54,952 bases of DNA. It comes from Parapedobacter soli (GTDB lineage: Bacteria > Bacteroidota > Bacteroidia > Sphingobacteriales > Sphingobacteriaceae). The stretch is from assembly GCF_025460835.1 (NCBI RefSeq), contig NZ_JAMXAY010000027.1, forward strand, positions 16,220-71,171. Direction: 5' to 3'. Numbering within the stretch: the stretch's first letter is position 1; every line of letters begins with the position of its first letter. Under the pieces are notes generated by a model. That model saw only the letters and a program-made list of their open reading frames with translations, was not told the origin of the DNA and searched no databases. The position numbers were made by a program, and so were the translations under genes. Positions 1 through 8,572 of the stretch are shown in pieces.

Positions 1-35
1 TCTCATATCTCATATCTCATATCTCATATCTCACA
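1..35. repeat. 7-bp tandem repeat (TCTCATA)n at the window edge
   Basis: Four perfect copies of TCTCATA and a fifth, TCTCACA, run from the first base and may continue outside the window. The stop codon of the sugar symporter (minus strand) lies inside the array at 24-26. Read on the minus strand the unit is TATGAGA, so the first copies downstream of the coding region already supply an in-frame TGA. Changes in copy number further out would therefore not alter the protein. Confidence 0.85.
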
Positions 36-1499
36 TCCATCATCCGACAACCGCCGTTGCTTCAGCTCCGTTTCTATCCGTGTTTCCATGCGCTTATCGA
101 TTTTGTAGAAAAACAGCAGTGCGGCACCGAGCAGGAACGGGATGGCTGGGAAGGCGCTTACCAGCAGCTTCGTAGCGTGGACAGCCGACGCTGGTTGCAC
201 GGCATTATCGCCGGGCACATATTCAAAGATTCCGAGTATCCACGTCAGCAGTGCTCCGCCTACGGTCAGCCCTACTTTCAGCCCCACCATCATGGCCGAA
301 AATATGATGCCCGTAGCACGCCGGTTATTTTTCCACTCACTGTAATCCGCCACATCCGCTATCATCGCCCACAACAGTGGAATAGTAATGCCATAGAAAA
401 AGCCATGAAGAATCTGCAAACCGAACATCAACGCAACGGCTTGCGGAGAAAGCAGGTAAAACGCCAAGATAAACAAGGTGGAAACGAAAAGTGCCATACC
501 GAACACGTCGCGTTTGCCATACCGGTCGGCCAGCGGCTTTGACAAACCGATACCGATGATCATAAAAATGATTCCGCCGGCATTGAACAGGCCGAACCCA
601 GCGGAGACCGGGTCCTCACCGAAGAAGTTGATTCCAACCTCGGAAAAGCTATGGAGTATGGGGTTTATGAAGCTGGTAAGCCGATCGCCTGCCACATAAT
701 TTTCAAAATAATACACGTACGCACCGCCTTTCATGGCGAGGGTAATAAACACGAGGGTAGTCAGCACCAGCATAATAACCCAAGGTTTGTTTTTCGACAG
801 GTCGACTAAGTCTTCTTTAAGGCTGGATTGCTGCTCCGGTTTCGGGATGACCCGTTCTTTGGTAGTAAAGAACGTAACCAGCAACATCACCGTGCCGATG
901 ACGGCCAGCCAGGTCATTACCAGCTCGATGCCTGCAGCTTTGTCGCCGCCGCCGGCCGTAACGATGATAGGCAACATAAATACCTGCACGAAAAACTGAG
1001 CGAACATCACCGCTACAAACCGATAGGCCGACAAGCTGTTCCGTTCGCTCATACTACCGGTGAGTACGCCACTCAATGCCGAATACGGCAGGTTGTTTGC
1101 GGCGTACAGCAACAGCAGCAAGGTGTAGGTAACCACAGCGTAGATTACCTTTCCTTTATAGGAAAAATCCGGGGTGCTGAAGGCCAGCAGCGCTGCCACG
1201 CCGAGCGGGACGGCCGTCCACATTACCCAAGGGCGGAATTTACCCCAGCGGGAGATGGTGCGGTCTGCCAGGGCGCCGATCATCGGGTTGAAGCCGAAGC
1301 CGGCTACCAGTCCCACCGCCAGCAGGATGGCCGACGCATGGTGTGCCTGGAGTCCGTAGATATCGGTATAGAAATAAGCCAGGTAGGTAATCAACGTTTG
1401 GAATACCAGGTTGGCTGCCAGATCGCCGAGACTGAAGCCGACCTTTTCGATTACCGAAAGTTTTTCATCTGGCATGCGTGTGCGTTTTGTACTCGGCAT
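24..1499 (-). CDS. GPH-family (MFS) sugar:cation symporter
   Basis: This is an inner-membrane transporter of the glycoside-pentoside-hexuronide:cation symporter family, expected to import xylose, xylo-oligosaccharides or glucuronides. The 491 residues have about twelve hydrophobic segments. The family signature DRTISRWGKFRPW is at residues 79-91, between the second and third membrane segments, and a related loop ADRYGKRD occurs in the second half. The start ATG lies 6 nt after the xylanase stop codon, so the two are probably co-transcribed; a second ATG at codon 9 is also possible. The substrate is inferred from the xylan locus (GH10, GH67, GH115, SusCD), not from the sequence. The stop codon falls in a heptanucleotide repeat. 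Confidence 0.9.
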   Translation of the reverse strand: MPSTKRTRMPDEKLSVIEKVGFSLGDLAANLVFQTLITYLAYFYTDIYGLQAHHASAILLAVGLVAGFGFNPMIGALADRTISRWGKFRPWVMWTAVPLGVAALLAFSTPDFSYKGKVIYAVVTYTLLLLLYAANNLPYSALSGVLTGSMSERNSLSAYRFVAVMFAQFFVQVFMLPIIVTAGGGDKAAGIELVMTWLAVIGTVMLLVTFFTTKERVIPKPEQQSSLKEDLVDLSKNKPWVIMLVLTTLVFITLAMKGGAYVYYFENYVAGDRLTSFINPILHSFSEVGINFFGEDPVSAGFGLFNAGGIIFMIIGIGLSKPLADRYGKRDVFGMALFVSTLFILAFYLLSPQAVALMFGLQILHGFFYGITIPLLWAMIADVADYSEWKNNRRATGIIFSAMMVGLKVGLTVGGALLTWILGIFEYVPGDNAVQPASAVHATKLLVSAFPAIPFLLGAALLFFYKIDKRMETRIETELKQRRLSDDGCEI

Positions 1500-1505
1500 G
1501 ATGGA

Positions 1506-2642
1506 TTACGGCGTTTTCTTGGTGTTTATGATCTTAAAGAATGCTTCCTTGGGCCGATTATCGCGGTCAAATACCAAGGGGTAGTTTGTCCGCCCCGCTA
1601 TAGGCCAATAATTCAGCCACGACTGTCCGTCATTAACTCCCCAGAAGGTCACCCGGCTGATTTTGTCCCTGTGTTTCAGAAAAAGCCGGAATAAGTTTTC
1701 ATAATCGGTTGCCTGTTGCTGCTGCACGCTGTCCGGCAAACCGCCAACGTACGGGTTCAGCTCCGGATTGCCTGCCGCTATATGCGTACCGACATCGGCC
1801 CCCTCGAAATCTCGCGGTAACACGTCGAGGTCGAGCTCGGTGATAGCCACATCGAGGCCCAATGCAGCGTATTCGAGAATGCTCTGTTCAATGGCATCCA
1901 GTGGTAATTTACCCACCTGCCAATGGCCCTGTATGCCCACCCCATCTATCCGCACGCGGGCGTCTTGCAGCTTCTTAATCAACCGGATGGCTCCAGCTCG
2001 CTTCTTCGGCTGTTCGATGTTGTAGTCGTTGTAGTACAGCTTGGCGTCGGTTGCGGCTTCGGCTGCCATGCGAAAAGCTCCGACGACGTAATCTTCACCC
2101 AATAGGTCATAAAACACCGATTGGCGCCATGAGCCATCTTCATTGAGCGCCTCGTTCACGACGTCCCAACTGTCTATCGACGACGCATACCGTTGTGCGA
2201 TGGTATGGATGTGCAGGTCCATGAATTGACGGAGGGAATCCGCGTCGGTGAGGGTTTGGACGAACGGCGGCAGCTGACTATGCCAGATCAACGTATGGCC
2301 TACGGTGTGCATACCGTGCTGCTTCCCGTATGCTATAAACTTATCGGCGGCGTCGAAATCAAATTCCCCCCATTGGGGGTGTATGTTTTCAGCCTTCATG
2401 ATGTTCTCAGCGGTGATGGCGTTGAACTGGCGGTGAGTCAACGAGTCCGCCGGCCTATCCGTCTGATTAATCTGGCGGGTACTCAATGCGGTACCGATCA
2501 GGAAATCGTCGTGAAAGACTTCTTTCAGGGAAGCGGTCTGTTGGAGTTGCTGCATATCGTGCACGCAGCTGAGTGATAGCAGGGCCAGTGCGGCTATCGC
2601 CGGAGCCCGCCGTATGGTATGACATATGCGTTTAATCGGCAA
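1506..2642 (-). CDS. GH10 endo-1,4-beta-xylanase, lipoprotein
   Basis: This is an endo-xylanase that cleaves internal beta-1,4 bonds of xylan, probably at the cell surface. With the TTG start at 2642 it has 378 residues. A lipoprotein signal (MPIKRICHTIRRAPAIAALA followed by LLSLSC) puts the lipid-bearing Cys at 26. The GH10 fold follows, with the acid/base Glu164 in WDVVNEAL and the nucleophile Glu269 in ITELDLD. The frame is open further upstream to an ATG at 3353 (615 codons), but that extension is translated group II intron RNA, so it was rejected. No ATG exists in frame between the intron and the signal peptide, so TTG is the best of several non-ATG candidates. It lies in the T-tract of a terminator-like hairpin, which is odd. 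The enzyme call is very secure; the start is not. Confidence 0.88.
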   Translation of the reverse strand: MPIKRICHTIRRAPAIAALALLSLSCVHDMQQLQQTASLKEVFHDDFLIGTALSTRQINQTDRPADSLTHRQFNAITAENIMKAENIHPQWGEFDFDAADKFIAYGKQHGMHTVGHTLIWHSQLPPFVQTLTDADSLRQFMDLHIHTIAQRYASSIDSWDVVNEALNEDGSWRQSVFYDLLGEDYVVGAFRMAAEAATDAKLYYNDYNIEQPKKRAGAIRLIKKLQDARVRIDGVGIQGHWQVGKLPLDAIEQSILEYAALGLDVAITELDLDVLPRDFEGADVGTHIAAGNPELNPYVGGLPDSVQQQQATDYENLFRLFLKHRDKISRVTFWGVNDGQSWLNYWPIAGRTNYPLVFDRDNRPKEAFFKIINTKKTP

Positions 2643-2681
2643 AAAAATAAAGGTTGTCCCGAGCGGTGCTCGTGACAACCT
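2641..2681 (-). terminator. terminator-like hairpin just before the xylanase
   Basis: AGGTTGTC (2651-2658) pairs with GACAACCT (2674-2681), and CGAGC (2660-2664) pairs with GCTCG (2668-2672) around a 3-nt loop, with one mismatch between the two stems. On the minus strand the stem is followed by a T-rich run (2641-2650), the layout of an intrinsic terminator. It lies 8 nt beyond the 3' end of the group II intron. It would reduce read-through from susCD into the xylanase and symporter, or act as an attenuator. Confidence 0.6.
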
Positions 2682-2689
2682 GAATGGCT

Positions 2690-3305
2690 GTCGAGTAGAC
2701 CCGGGGAATTTCACCCCGAGTCTCTCATAGAACCGTACTTGATACTCTCGCATCATATGGCTCTTATTATCCATTACATCCAGGCCTTTCCTTGACCCGT
2801 ATGTTTTGCCTAACTCCCTTGATACCTCCCGCTTGCGCGGTTTCTCGCTGGGACTCGTAGGCACGATAATACGCCCCCTTCGCTCCATACCCATTACAGG
2901 TACTTCTTCACTACTACGAAGCGTTCCGCCCCCGTGCGACGCATCGGTACTTTCCCCCTTGCGGTGTCCGCCGCTTGGGGTTTTCCCTTGCCATCGCCAC
3001 GACAGGTTCTCCTGTTCCGAACATAAGCCTGTGTTAAGCTCGTGCCGCCTATACGCCGGATGCCGCATGGACAGCACACAGGTACCCTCCATGCTTATCC
3101 CAGTGGTGCCACTGGACATTGGTTCTGACATCGTCTCATCCTTTCGACGCCTCCTCAGCGGTTCACTTGCGTTCACCTTCTTAACACTCACCTGACACCT
3201 TCTTTGATGCCTTTTCCCGCTATCGCTCACTACCACGGCATTTAACCGCAGCAGCATAGGGGCGGTTTGGAAACGGTGCCTGTACACCCTATCCGAGGGG
3301 CCAAC
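2690..3305 (-). mobile_element. ORF-less group II intron
   Basis: The stretch between susD and the xylanase reads on the minus strand as a group II intron of about 616 nt. Domain V is the 34-nt hairpin at 2730-2763, with GAGCC pairing with GGTTC, a GAGA tetraloop and a two-base bulge. Domain VI (about 2693-2727) is a long stem with a single bulged A at 2696, seven nucleotides from a 3' end that finishes in CTCGAC. The 5' end GTTGGCCC, followed by GGATAGGGTG, resembles the GTGCGCCC...GATAGGGTG start of known bacterial introns. There is no room for a reverse transcriptase, and none is encoded elsewhere in the window, so mobility or efficient splicing would need a helper. Domain V differs from the usual sequence at a lower-stem pair (A opposite C) and in the bulge (AG, not CG), so activity is uncertain. 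The exact 5' boundary could shift by one or two bases. Confidence 0.82.
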
Positions 3306-3366
3306 CCTCATCTTATGTTCAGCATTAAATGTAAAATTCATAGAACTCTTCATTTATTCAGGACAC

Positions 3367-5337
3367 TCAATAACCGGGGTTTTGGTATGCCACTTTTTCG
3401 GCCTCACTCATTTCCATGGCATCGATCTGTCCCCTTGGAATGGGTCGCAGGTAGTGATACGGCTGGATACTACGTGTGATGGTCTGCGGGGTATGGTCGC
3501 CGAAATTTGAGCCGCAAATCTCATAGGAACCCGCGAGCTCGTTCCATTTTTGCGTACGCACCAGGTCAAACCAGCGATACCCTTCGCCAAAGTATTCGCG
3601 GGAACGTTCCGCAAGGATATAATCGATATTGATGGTGGATGGTGTTGCCGCAATCAATGCCGCGCTGTTGTCGGCGATCTTTTCCACGTTTCCGTTGTTG
3701 TGCCACCGCCACTTTCCTGCGCGTGCGCGTATCACGTTGATGAGCTCACGCGCGCTCTTTCCGGCTAGCGTGGATGCACCCTTCACGGCCGCTTCCGCAG
3801 CGACGAAATAGAGTTCAGAGAATTTTGCGATCTTGAAGGGGCGTGTGAGGTTCGCGTTCGGTTGGCCGAGCCCTGCGCCGTTATCCGTACGGTAGGTGCC
3901 TATTTTCCAAAGGCCGGGATAGACCCGCCGGCTGATACCGCGGGGTGAGATCACGAAATCCGGCCGGCCGGGCAGCACGCCAGCACCGACGCCAGGGTAT
4001 GCTTTGTTCGAGAAATTCGCGCCCGAGGGGTAGCTGATATCGTCTGCCAGTGACTCGTCGTCTAAGAACGTCAGAACCGCATCGTCTGGGCTTATAGGCA
4101 GTTCGTTTGCGTTGTAGAGCACCTCATTGGGGATACCGCCTTTGGGCCAATTTCCGCGATATACGGTCGCGAACGTTCCGTCATACCGCGCATCAAGTGT
4201 CTTGTCCGCGAAGGTATTCGTAATCGCGCCGATGGTGGGTGCCATGCGTGTCCACGGCCGGCCCAGCGCTTGGGCGGCTTCGCGTTGCACCGAGCTCACC
4301 CCCTCGGATCCATCGGGGTTCGCTGCGCTTCTGATTTCGGTATAATTCCAAGTAACCATCCATGCCGCCGCATTCCCACCCGGGTCCGTACCGGCGAAGC
4401 AATTGATACACGTACCGTTATAGAACTCACTATCCTGGGTATGGTCAGCATAGAGCAACATTTCCTTGTTGCGGTCGTTCCCGCCCAGGTGCAGGTCATA
4501 GAACGTTTCCTCCAGCCCGAAGGGTCCGGGATCGTCAATAGCTTGAGTGGCAATGTCATAGGCCTGTTGGAAATACCATTGCGCGTCATGTCCATCGGGA
4601 TCCACGTGGGAGACCTCCGGATAAGTCGGGATGTTATTCGGGTTTTCCAGCCACCATGCATAGGTAAGATAAGCCTTTGCCAAATACAAGCGGGCGAGCG
4701 TACGCGTAGCACCGCCGGTTACCCGTCCTTCGATAGGCAGCTCCTCGACTGCTATCCGCAAATCCGGGAATATGGCCTTGGTATACACTTCCGGTACGGT
4801 ATTCCGCACCGAGGTCGTAGATGCACTGCTATTGAAACGAAGTTCGCCTGAGCCCAGATCCAACGGCACCCCGCCGAATGTCCGTACCAGCAGAAAGTAG
4901 TCGAAGGCACGGAAGAACCGGGCTTCAGCAATGAGTGATGCGGGGAAAGTGCCCACTTCCTCTGCATTTTCTATAATACCGCTAGCGGTGTTGATGTTAT
5001 TGAACGCAACGCCCCAGATGGCGTCCGACCGACTGTCCGCTGGCGTAATTTCACCTTGCCCGCTGATATCCATCACGAGGAAGTTTCCGTCGGCACTTTG
5101 TCCATACGTGTATTCATCCGTGCCGGTTTCCAAAGTGTTATAGTAGTAAGGTTGCCCATAAATCCAGCGGAGATGCGCATACATGGAGGTCAATCCGCCA
5201 TACACCCCTTTTTCAGTCCGGAAAAATCCTGGTTCGTAAATATGGCGCGGCTGCTCTTCCAATATCTTGGAGCACGACACCATAAGGAAGGCCGTAAGTG
5301 CAACCGCGAGATAACTATTAATATGAGTCCGTTTCAT
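3367..5337 (-). CDS. SusD/RagB-family glycan-binding lipoprotein
   Basis: This outer-membrane lipoprotein caps the SusC channel and binds oligosaccharides, here probably glucuronoxylan fragments. It has 656 residues. The signal peptide ends at the lipobox MVSC (Cys22). An N-terminal helical (TPR-like) SusD region follows, and the C-terminal half ends in the typical SusD pattern (ILAERSREYFGEGYRWFDLVR and then a final NPGY). The length is at the upper end for the family. It starts 11 nt after the susC stop codon and must share its transcript. The group II intron begins about 60 nt after its stop. Confidence 0.96.
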   Translation of the reverse strand: MKRTHINSYLAVALTAFLMVSCSKILEEQPRHIYEPGFFRTEKGVYGGLTSMYAHLRWIYGQPYYYNTLETGTDEYTYGQSADGNFLVMDISGQGEITPADSRSDAIWGVAFNNINTASGIIENAEEVGTFPASLIAEARFFRAFDYFLLVRTFGGVPLDLGSGELRFNSSASTTSVRNTVPEVYTKAIFPDLRIAVEELPIEGRVTGGATRTLARLYLAKAYLTYAWWLENPNNIPTYPEVSHVDPDGHDAQWYFQQAYDIATQAIDDPGPFGLEETFYDLHLGGNDRNKEMLLYADHTQDSEFYNGTCINCFAGTDPGGNAAAWMVTWNYTEIRSAANPDGSEGVSSVQREAAQALGRPWTRMAPTIGAITNTFADKTLDARYDGTFATVYRGNWPKGGIPNEVLYNANELPISPDDAVLTFLDDESLADDISYPSGANFSNKAYPGVGAGVLPGRPDFVISPRGISRRVYPGLWKIGTYRTDNGAGLGQPNANLTRPFKIAKFSELYFVAAEAAVKGASTLAGKSARELINVIRARAGKWRWHNNGNVEKIADNSAALIAATPSTINIDYILAERSREYFGEGYRWFDLVRTQKWNELAGSYEICGSNFGDHTPQTITRSIQPYHYLRPIPRGQIDAMEMSEAEKVAYQNPGY

Positions 5338-5348
5338 CGTCTTTTCTT

Positions 5349-8300
5349 TTAAAATGTAAGATTAACTCCGATCAAGTAATTGCGCGTAGTGGGCGTGTTC
5401 GTACCCAATGTAGTAATGCGCCGTAGGTTGTCGGACATGTTGACCGCGGCATTTTCGTTGCCGAAGGAGTTCGTTTCAGGATCCATTCCCGATTCGGTGT
5501 GATAGGGTGAAAACAGCACGAACGGATTTTGTGCGGTAACGTACATCCGGAGATTCACCGCCGAGCCGAGCAAGTGGTCGAAATTATACCCTAGCGTAAT
5601 GGTGCGTATCTTCAAGTATGAGGCATCAAAGTATCCCATGGTGCTCATGTACTTCAGGTTATCGCCACTTCGGAAGCTCTCGGGATTCGGATATTTAGCA
5701 TCCGTATTGTCTGGCGTCCAGTAATCCACATCGATATTGCCGTTACGGCCGTTCAGCAGATTAAGGTATCCTCCAGAGCCGTAAATGGTGCTATTGAGGA
5801 TACCGCCATTCTTGAAGATTCCGACGGCGCTCAGGTCAAATCCTTTATAGGCGAGCCGGGTGTGGAACCCGCCTTGGAAATTAGGTTCTAAGCTAATGAC
5901 CTGCCTATCATCGTCGTTGATTGCGCGGACTGGTGCACCACTGGCGTCGGTCTCGCCGGTATATTTCACTTTAATCATGCCCAGGGTATTGGCTCCCGGT
6001 TCCAGGATATCCCGGTAGGGGTCTCCCTCCTGCCACAAGCCCACGCGTTCAAAATCGAAGATGACATCTATGGGATGGCCAACAAACCACCAATTATTGG
6101 TGTTGCGATCCATTCCCGATGCCAGCGAAACCAATTTATTGCGGTTGGCATATAGATTGATCCCGGCCTCCCAGGTCCAGCCGTTGTGGTTGTCGAGAAT
6201 CGTCCCGGTGAGCGCAAGTTCAATCCCTTTGTTTTCGGTGCGGCCGACATTCTCTGTAATTGAATTCACACCGGAGGTCGGTGGGAGGCCTTTATTCAGG
6301 AGTAGATCCTTGGTTTTCGTCGCATAATATTCAAAGGTTCCCGAAAGACGGTTATTCAGCAAGGAAAAATCGACCCCGATATTCGTCGTATTCGAGAATT
6401 CCCATCCGAGGTGTGCGCTGGGGAGTTGGTTAACGAGGTATCCCACGGCATATTCACTACCGAAGTTATACGGCCTGGTATCCAAGCGTCCCAACGTGGC
6501 ATATGGGTTCACGGCTTGGTTGGACGTCTGCCCCCAGCCTACGCGCAGTTTCAACATATTGATCTGGCTGACGGACTGCATGAACGACTCTTCGGCCATG
6601 TTCCATCCTACCGACACAGCCGGATAGGTGTGCCACTTGTGACCCGTTGCCAGCCTAGACGAACCGTCTGAACGCAGGGTTGCGGTAATCATATACCGGT
6701 CGTCGAAGGAATACATCACCCGCCCCATATAAGACATCAGCCCCCATACTTCGTACCACTGGTCGCCGGGTGGAATCGTTATCTCACCGGTGGCCTGCCC
6801 TAAGTTATAGAATTGGAAGTGGTCGGCTGGGATTCCCGTAGCCGCCATACGCGATCGGTTGAAACGGTTTTGCTCGGATGAATACAGGGCCACGACGTTC
6901 AGGTTATGCACGCCGTTGAACGTACGGTCGTAGGTGAGGAGATTTTCGACGAGCCAATGTGTGGTTTGCGAATTGCTAACCGAAGCACTCGATATGGTTG
7001 TCGGGTTCGTGCTGTTTATGCCCTCGCCTGTATACGCACCACCGTTGCTCTGCCGGTAGTCCAGCCCCACGTTTATCCGATATTTCAGCCCTTCTACCCA
7101 AGGCACTTCCACTTCGCCATACAGTGCATTGAAGCTGGCAAATCCGCGGGTTTGGCTTAACCATTGGTCTCGCAGGTCCTCCACGATTTCTCTTGAATAA
7201 ACCCACGGCTCATCGATCGCTGTCCTTACGGTCCGCTTCCACGAGCCGTCCTCATTAAACGGATTGGCCACGGGGGTCATCCGCAACAGATTCCCCACAT
7301 TCACCTGAGTCCCCTCGGTTAGGTTATAATTGTTGTTGGTTGTAATGCCGAACCGAAAATACTCACCCACTCCTTGGTCCACACTGCCGCGCAGGGAGTA
7401 ACGGCTGAACTGCTGGGTAGGGATTACCGCCTGGTCGAGCAGGTAACCGCCACCGAAATTGTAACTGCCGCGCTCGGTGCCACTGGAGATGCCGACATCA
7501 TGGCTGGTCATGGTAGCCGTCCGATATAGCAAGTCTTGCCAATCGGTATCCACGTCTTCCGCTTCATCTTGTCCGTAGGTCGTATATGGCACGTTGAGTT
7601 GGCGCAATTTCACCATATCGGCTCCGCTCATCATGGGAAACTTACCGAAAACTTCCTTCATGCCGGTAAAGCTATTATAGGAAACCCGTGCTTTCTGGCC
7701 ACTCAAACCGCGATTGGTAGAAATCAATATTACGCCATTGGCGCCGCGCGACCCGTAAATCGCTGTTGCCGACGCATCTTTGAGGATATCAAGGCTCTTG
7801 ATATCGTTCGGGTTAATGTCGTTGATCGTTCCGACGAACGGAATCCCATCAAGCACGATCAGCGGGTCGTTGCTCGCTGTCAGCGAGCGCGAACCGCGGA
7901 TACGTATTTGCATCGTACCGCCGGGTTGAGAAGACGTCTGCGTGAGCTCCACGCCCGGCAGGCGTCCTTGCAGGGCATGCGAGAAATTTGTTGATTGCAC
8001 CTCGCGCATGACGTCGCCGCTGATGGATGCCACCGAGCCTGTTACGGCTTCTCTGCGCTGGGTACCGTAGCCCACAACGACCACTTCATCCAAGGCGCTG
8101 GCTTCGGTTTGAAGGGTAACTGTCACTTGCTGATCGACTGCACCTACCGTGATTTCCTGTGTAGTGTAGCCGATGTAAGAGATCACCAGCACGCTATTGG
8201 CAGGCACCTGCAACGTAAATTGGCCACTATCATCGGTTGCCGTGCTTGCCGGACCATCGGCAGACCTGACCGAGACACCGCTTAGCGGGTCGCCAGTATC

Positions 8301-8438
8301 GCCGGTAACCGTGCCCGAAATCCGCACATTTGTTTGTGCTAATGCAAACAGCGACTGGAAAATCAGCAGCAGTAGCAAACATGTGCCGAGGGGCTTCCCC
8401 CCTGCCGCTGCGATACTTGTTTTGTATACGCTTATCAT
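5349..8438 (-). CDS. SusC/RagA-family TonB-dependent outer-membrane transporter
   Basis: This TonB-dependent barrel pairs with SusD to import oligosaccharides. It has 1029 residues: a signal peptide to about residue 35, a carboxypeptidase-like regulatory domain (about 38-112), the SusC signature DEVVVVGYGTQ (117-127), a plug domain (about 135-240) and then the beta-barrel to the C-terminal NLTF. There is no N-terminal STN domain, so it probably does not signal to an anti-sigma factor; control is more likely through the adjacent HTCS. The 134-nt upstream region lacks a good TAnnTTTG box, consistent with activator-dependent transcription. Confidence 0.97.
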   Translation of the reverse strand: MISVYKTSIAAAGGKPLGTCLLLLLIFQSLFALAQTNVRISGTVTGDTGDPLSGVSVRSADGPASTATDDSGQFTLQVPANSVLVISYIGYTTQEITVGAVDQQVTVTLQTEASALDEVVVVGYGTQRREAVTGSVASISGDVMREVQSTNFSHALQGRLPGVELTQTSSQPGGTMQIRIRGSRSLTASNDPLIVLDGIPFVGTINDINPNDIKSLDILKDASATAIYGSRGANGVILISTNRGLSGQKARVSYNSFTGMKEVFGKFPMMSGADMVKLRQLNVPYTTYGQDEAEDVDTDWQDLLYRTATMTSHDVGISSGTERGSYNFGGGYLLDQAVIPTQQFSRYSLRGSVDQGVGEYFRFGITTNNNYNLTEGTQVNVGNLLRMTPVANPFNEDGSWKRTVRTAIDEPWVYSREIVEDLRDQWLSQTRGFASFNALYGEVEVPWVEGLKYRINVGLDYRQSNGGAYTGEGINSTNPTTISSASVSNSQTTHWLVENLLTYDRTFNGVHNLNVVALYSSEQNRFNRSRMAATGIPADHFQFYNLGQATGEITIPPGDQWYEVWGLMSYMGRVMYSFDDRYMITATLRSDGSSRLATGHKWHTYPAVSVGWNMAEESFMQSVSQINMLKLRVGWGQTSNQAVNPYATLGRLDTRPYNFGSEYAVGYLVNQLPSAHLGWEFSNTTNIGVDFSLLNNRLSGTFEYYATKTKDLLLNKGLPPTSGVNSITENVGRTENKGIELALTGTILDNHNGWTWEAGINLYANRNKLVSLASGMDRNTNNWWFVGHPIDVIFDFERVGLWQEGDPYRDILEPGANTLGMIKVKYTGETDASGAPVRAINDDDRQVISLEPNFQGGFHTRLAYKGFDLSAVGIFKNGGILNSTIYGSGGYLNLLNGRNGNIDVDYWTPDNTDAKYPNPESFRSGDNLKYMSTMGYFDASYLKIRTITLGYNFDHLLGSAVNLRMYVTAQNPFVLFSPYHTESGMDPETNSFGNENAAVNMSDNLRRITTLGTNTPTTRNYLIGVNLTF

Positions 8439-8496
8439 ATTACTAGGATTTATTTGTTAATAATTTAGTTAATTACACTGTTCTATTTAAGATCAT

Positions 8497-8506
8497 CCAA
8501 CGTTGG
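8497..8506. promoter_or_regulatory. Palindrome CCAACGTTGG upstream of susC
   Basis: This perfect 10-bp palindrome with an AACGTT core lies 59-68 nt before the susC start, in the 134-nt HTCS-susC gap. Cores of this type occur in LacI-family operators, but no such regulator is in the window. The rest of the gap is AT-rich and shows no strong -7 element. It may be chance. Confidence 0.25.
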
Positions 8507-8572
8507 CATCTACCCGGTTAACGACCGTTTCCTTATTCTGGCCATCGGCAATGAGCCACGCAATGGCCGTAT

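Noticed and set aside
828-1694. 288-codon plus-strand open frame
   Set aside because: It is antisense to the symporter and xylanase, has biased composition (Gln, His and Arg-rich) and shows no recognisable motif.
2643-3353. N-terminal extension of the xylanase to 615 residues starting at an ATG at 3353
   Set aside because: It is a translation of group II intron RNA: no homologue-like sequence, Arg/Gly-rich, and the true lipoprotein signal peptide lies after it.
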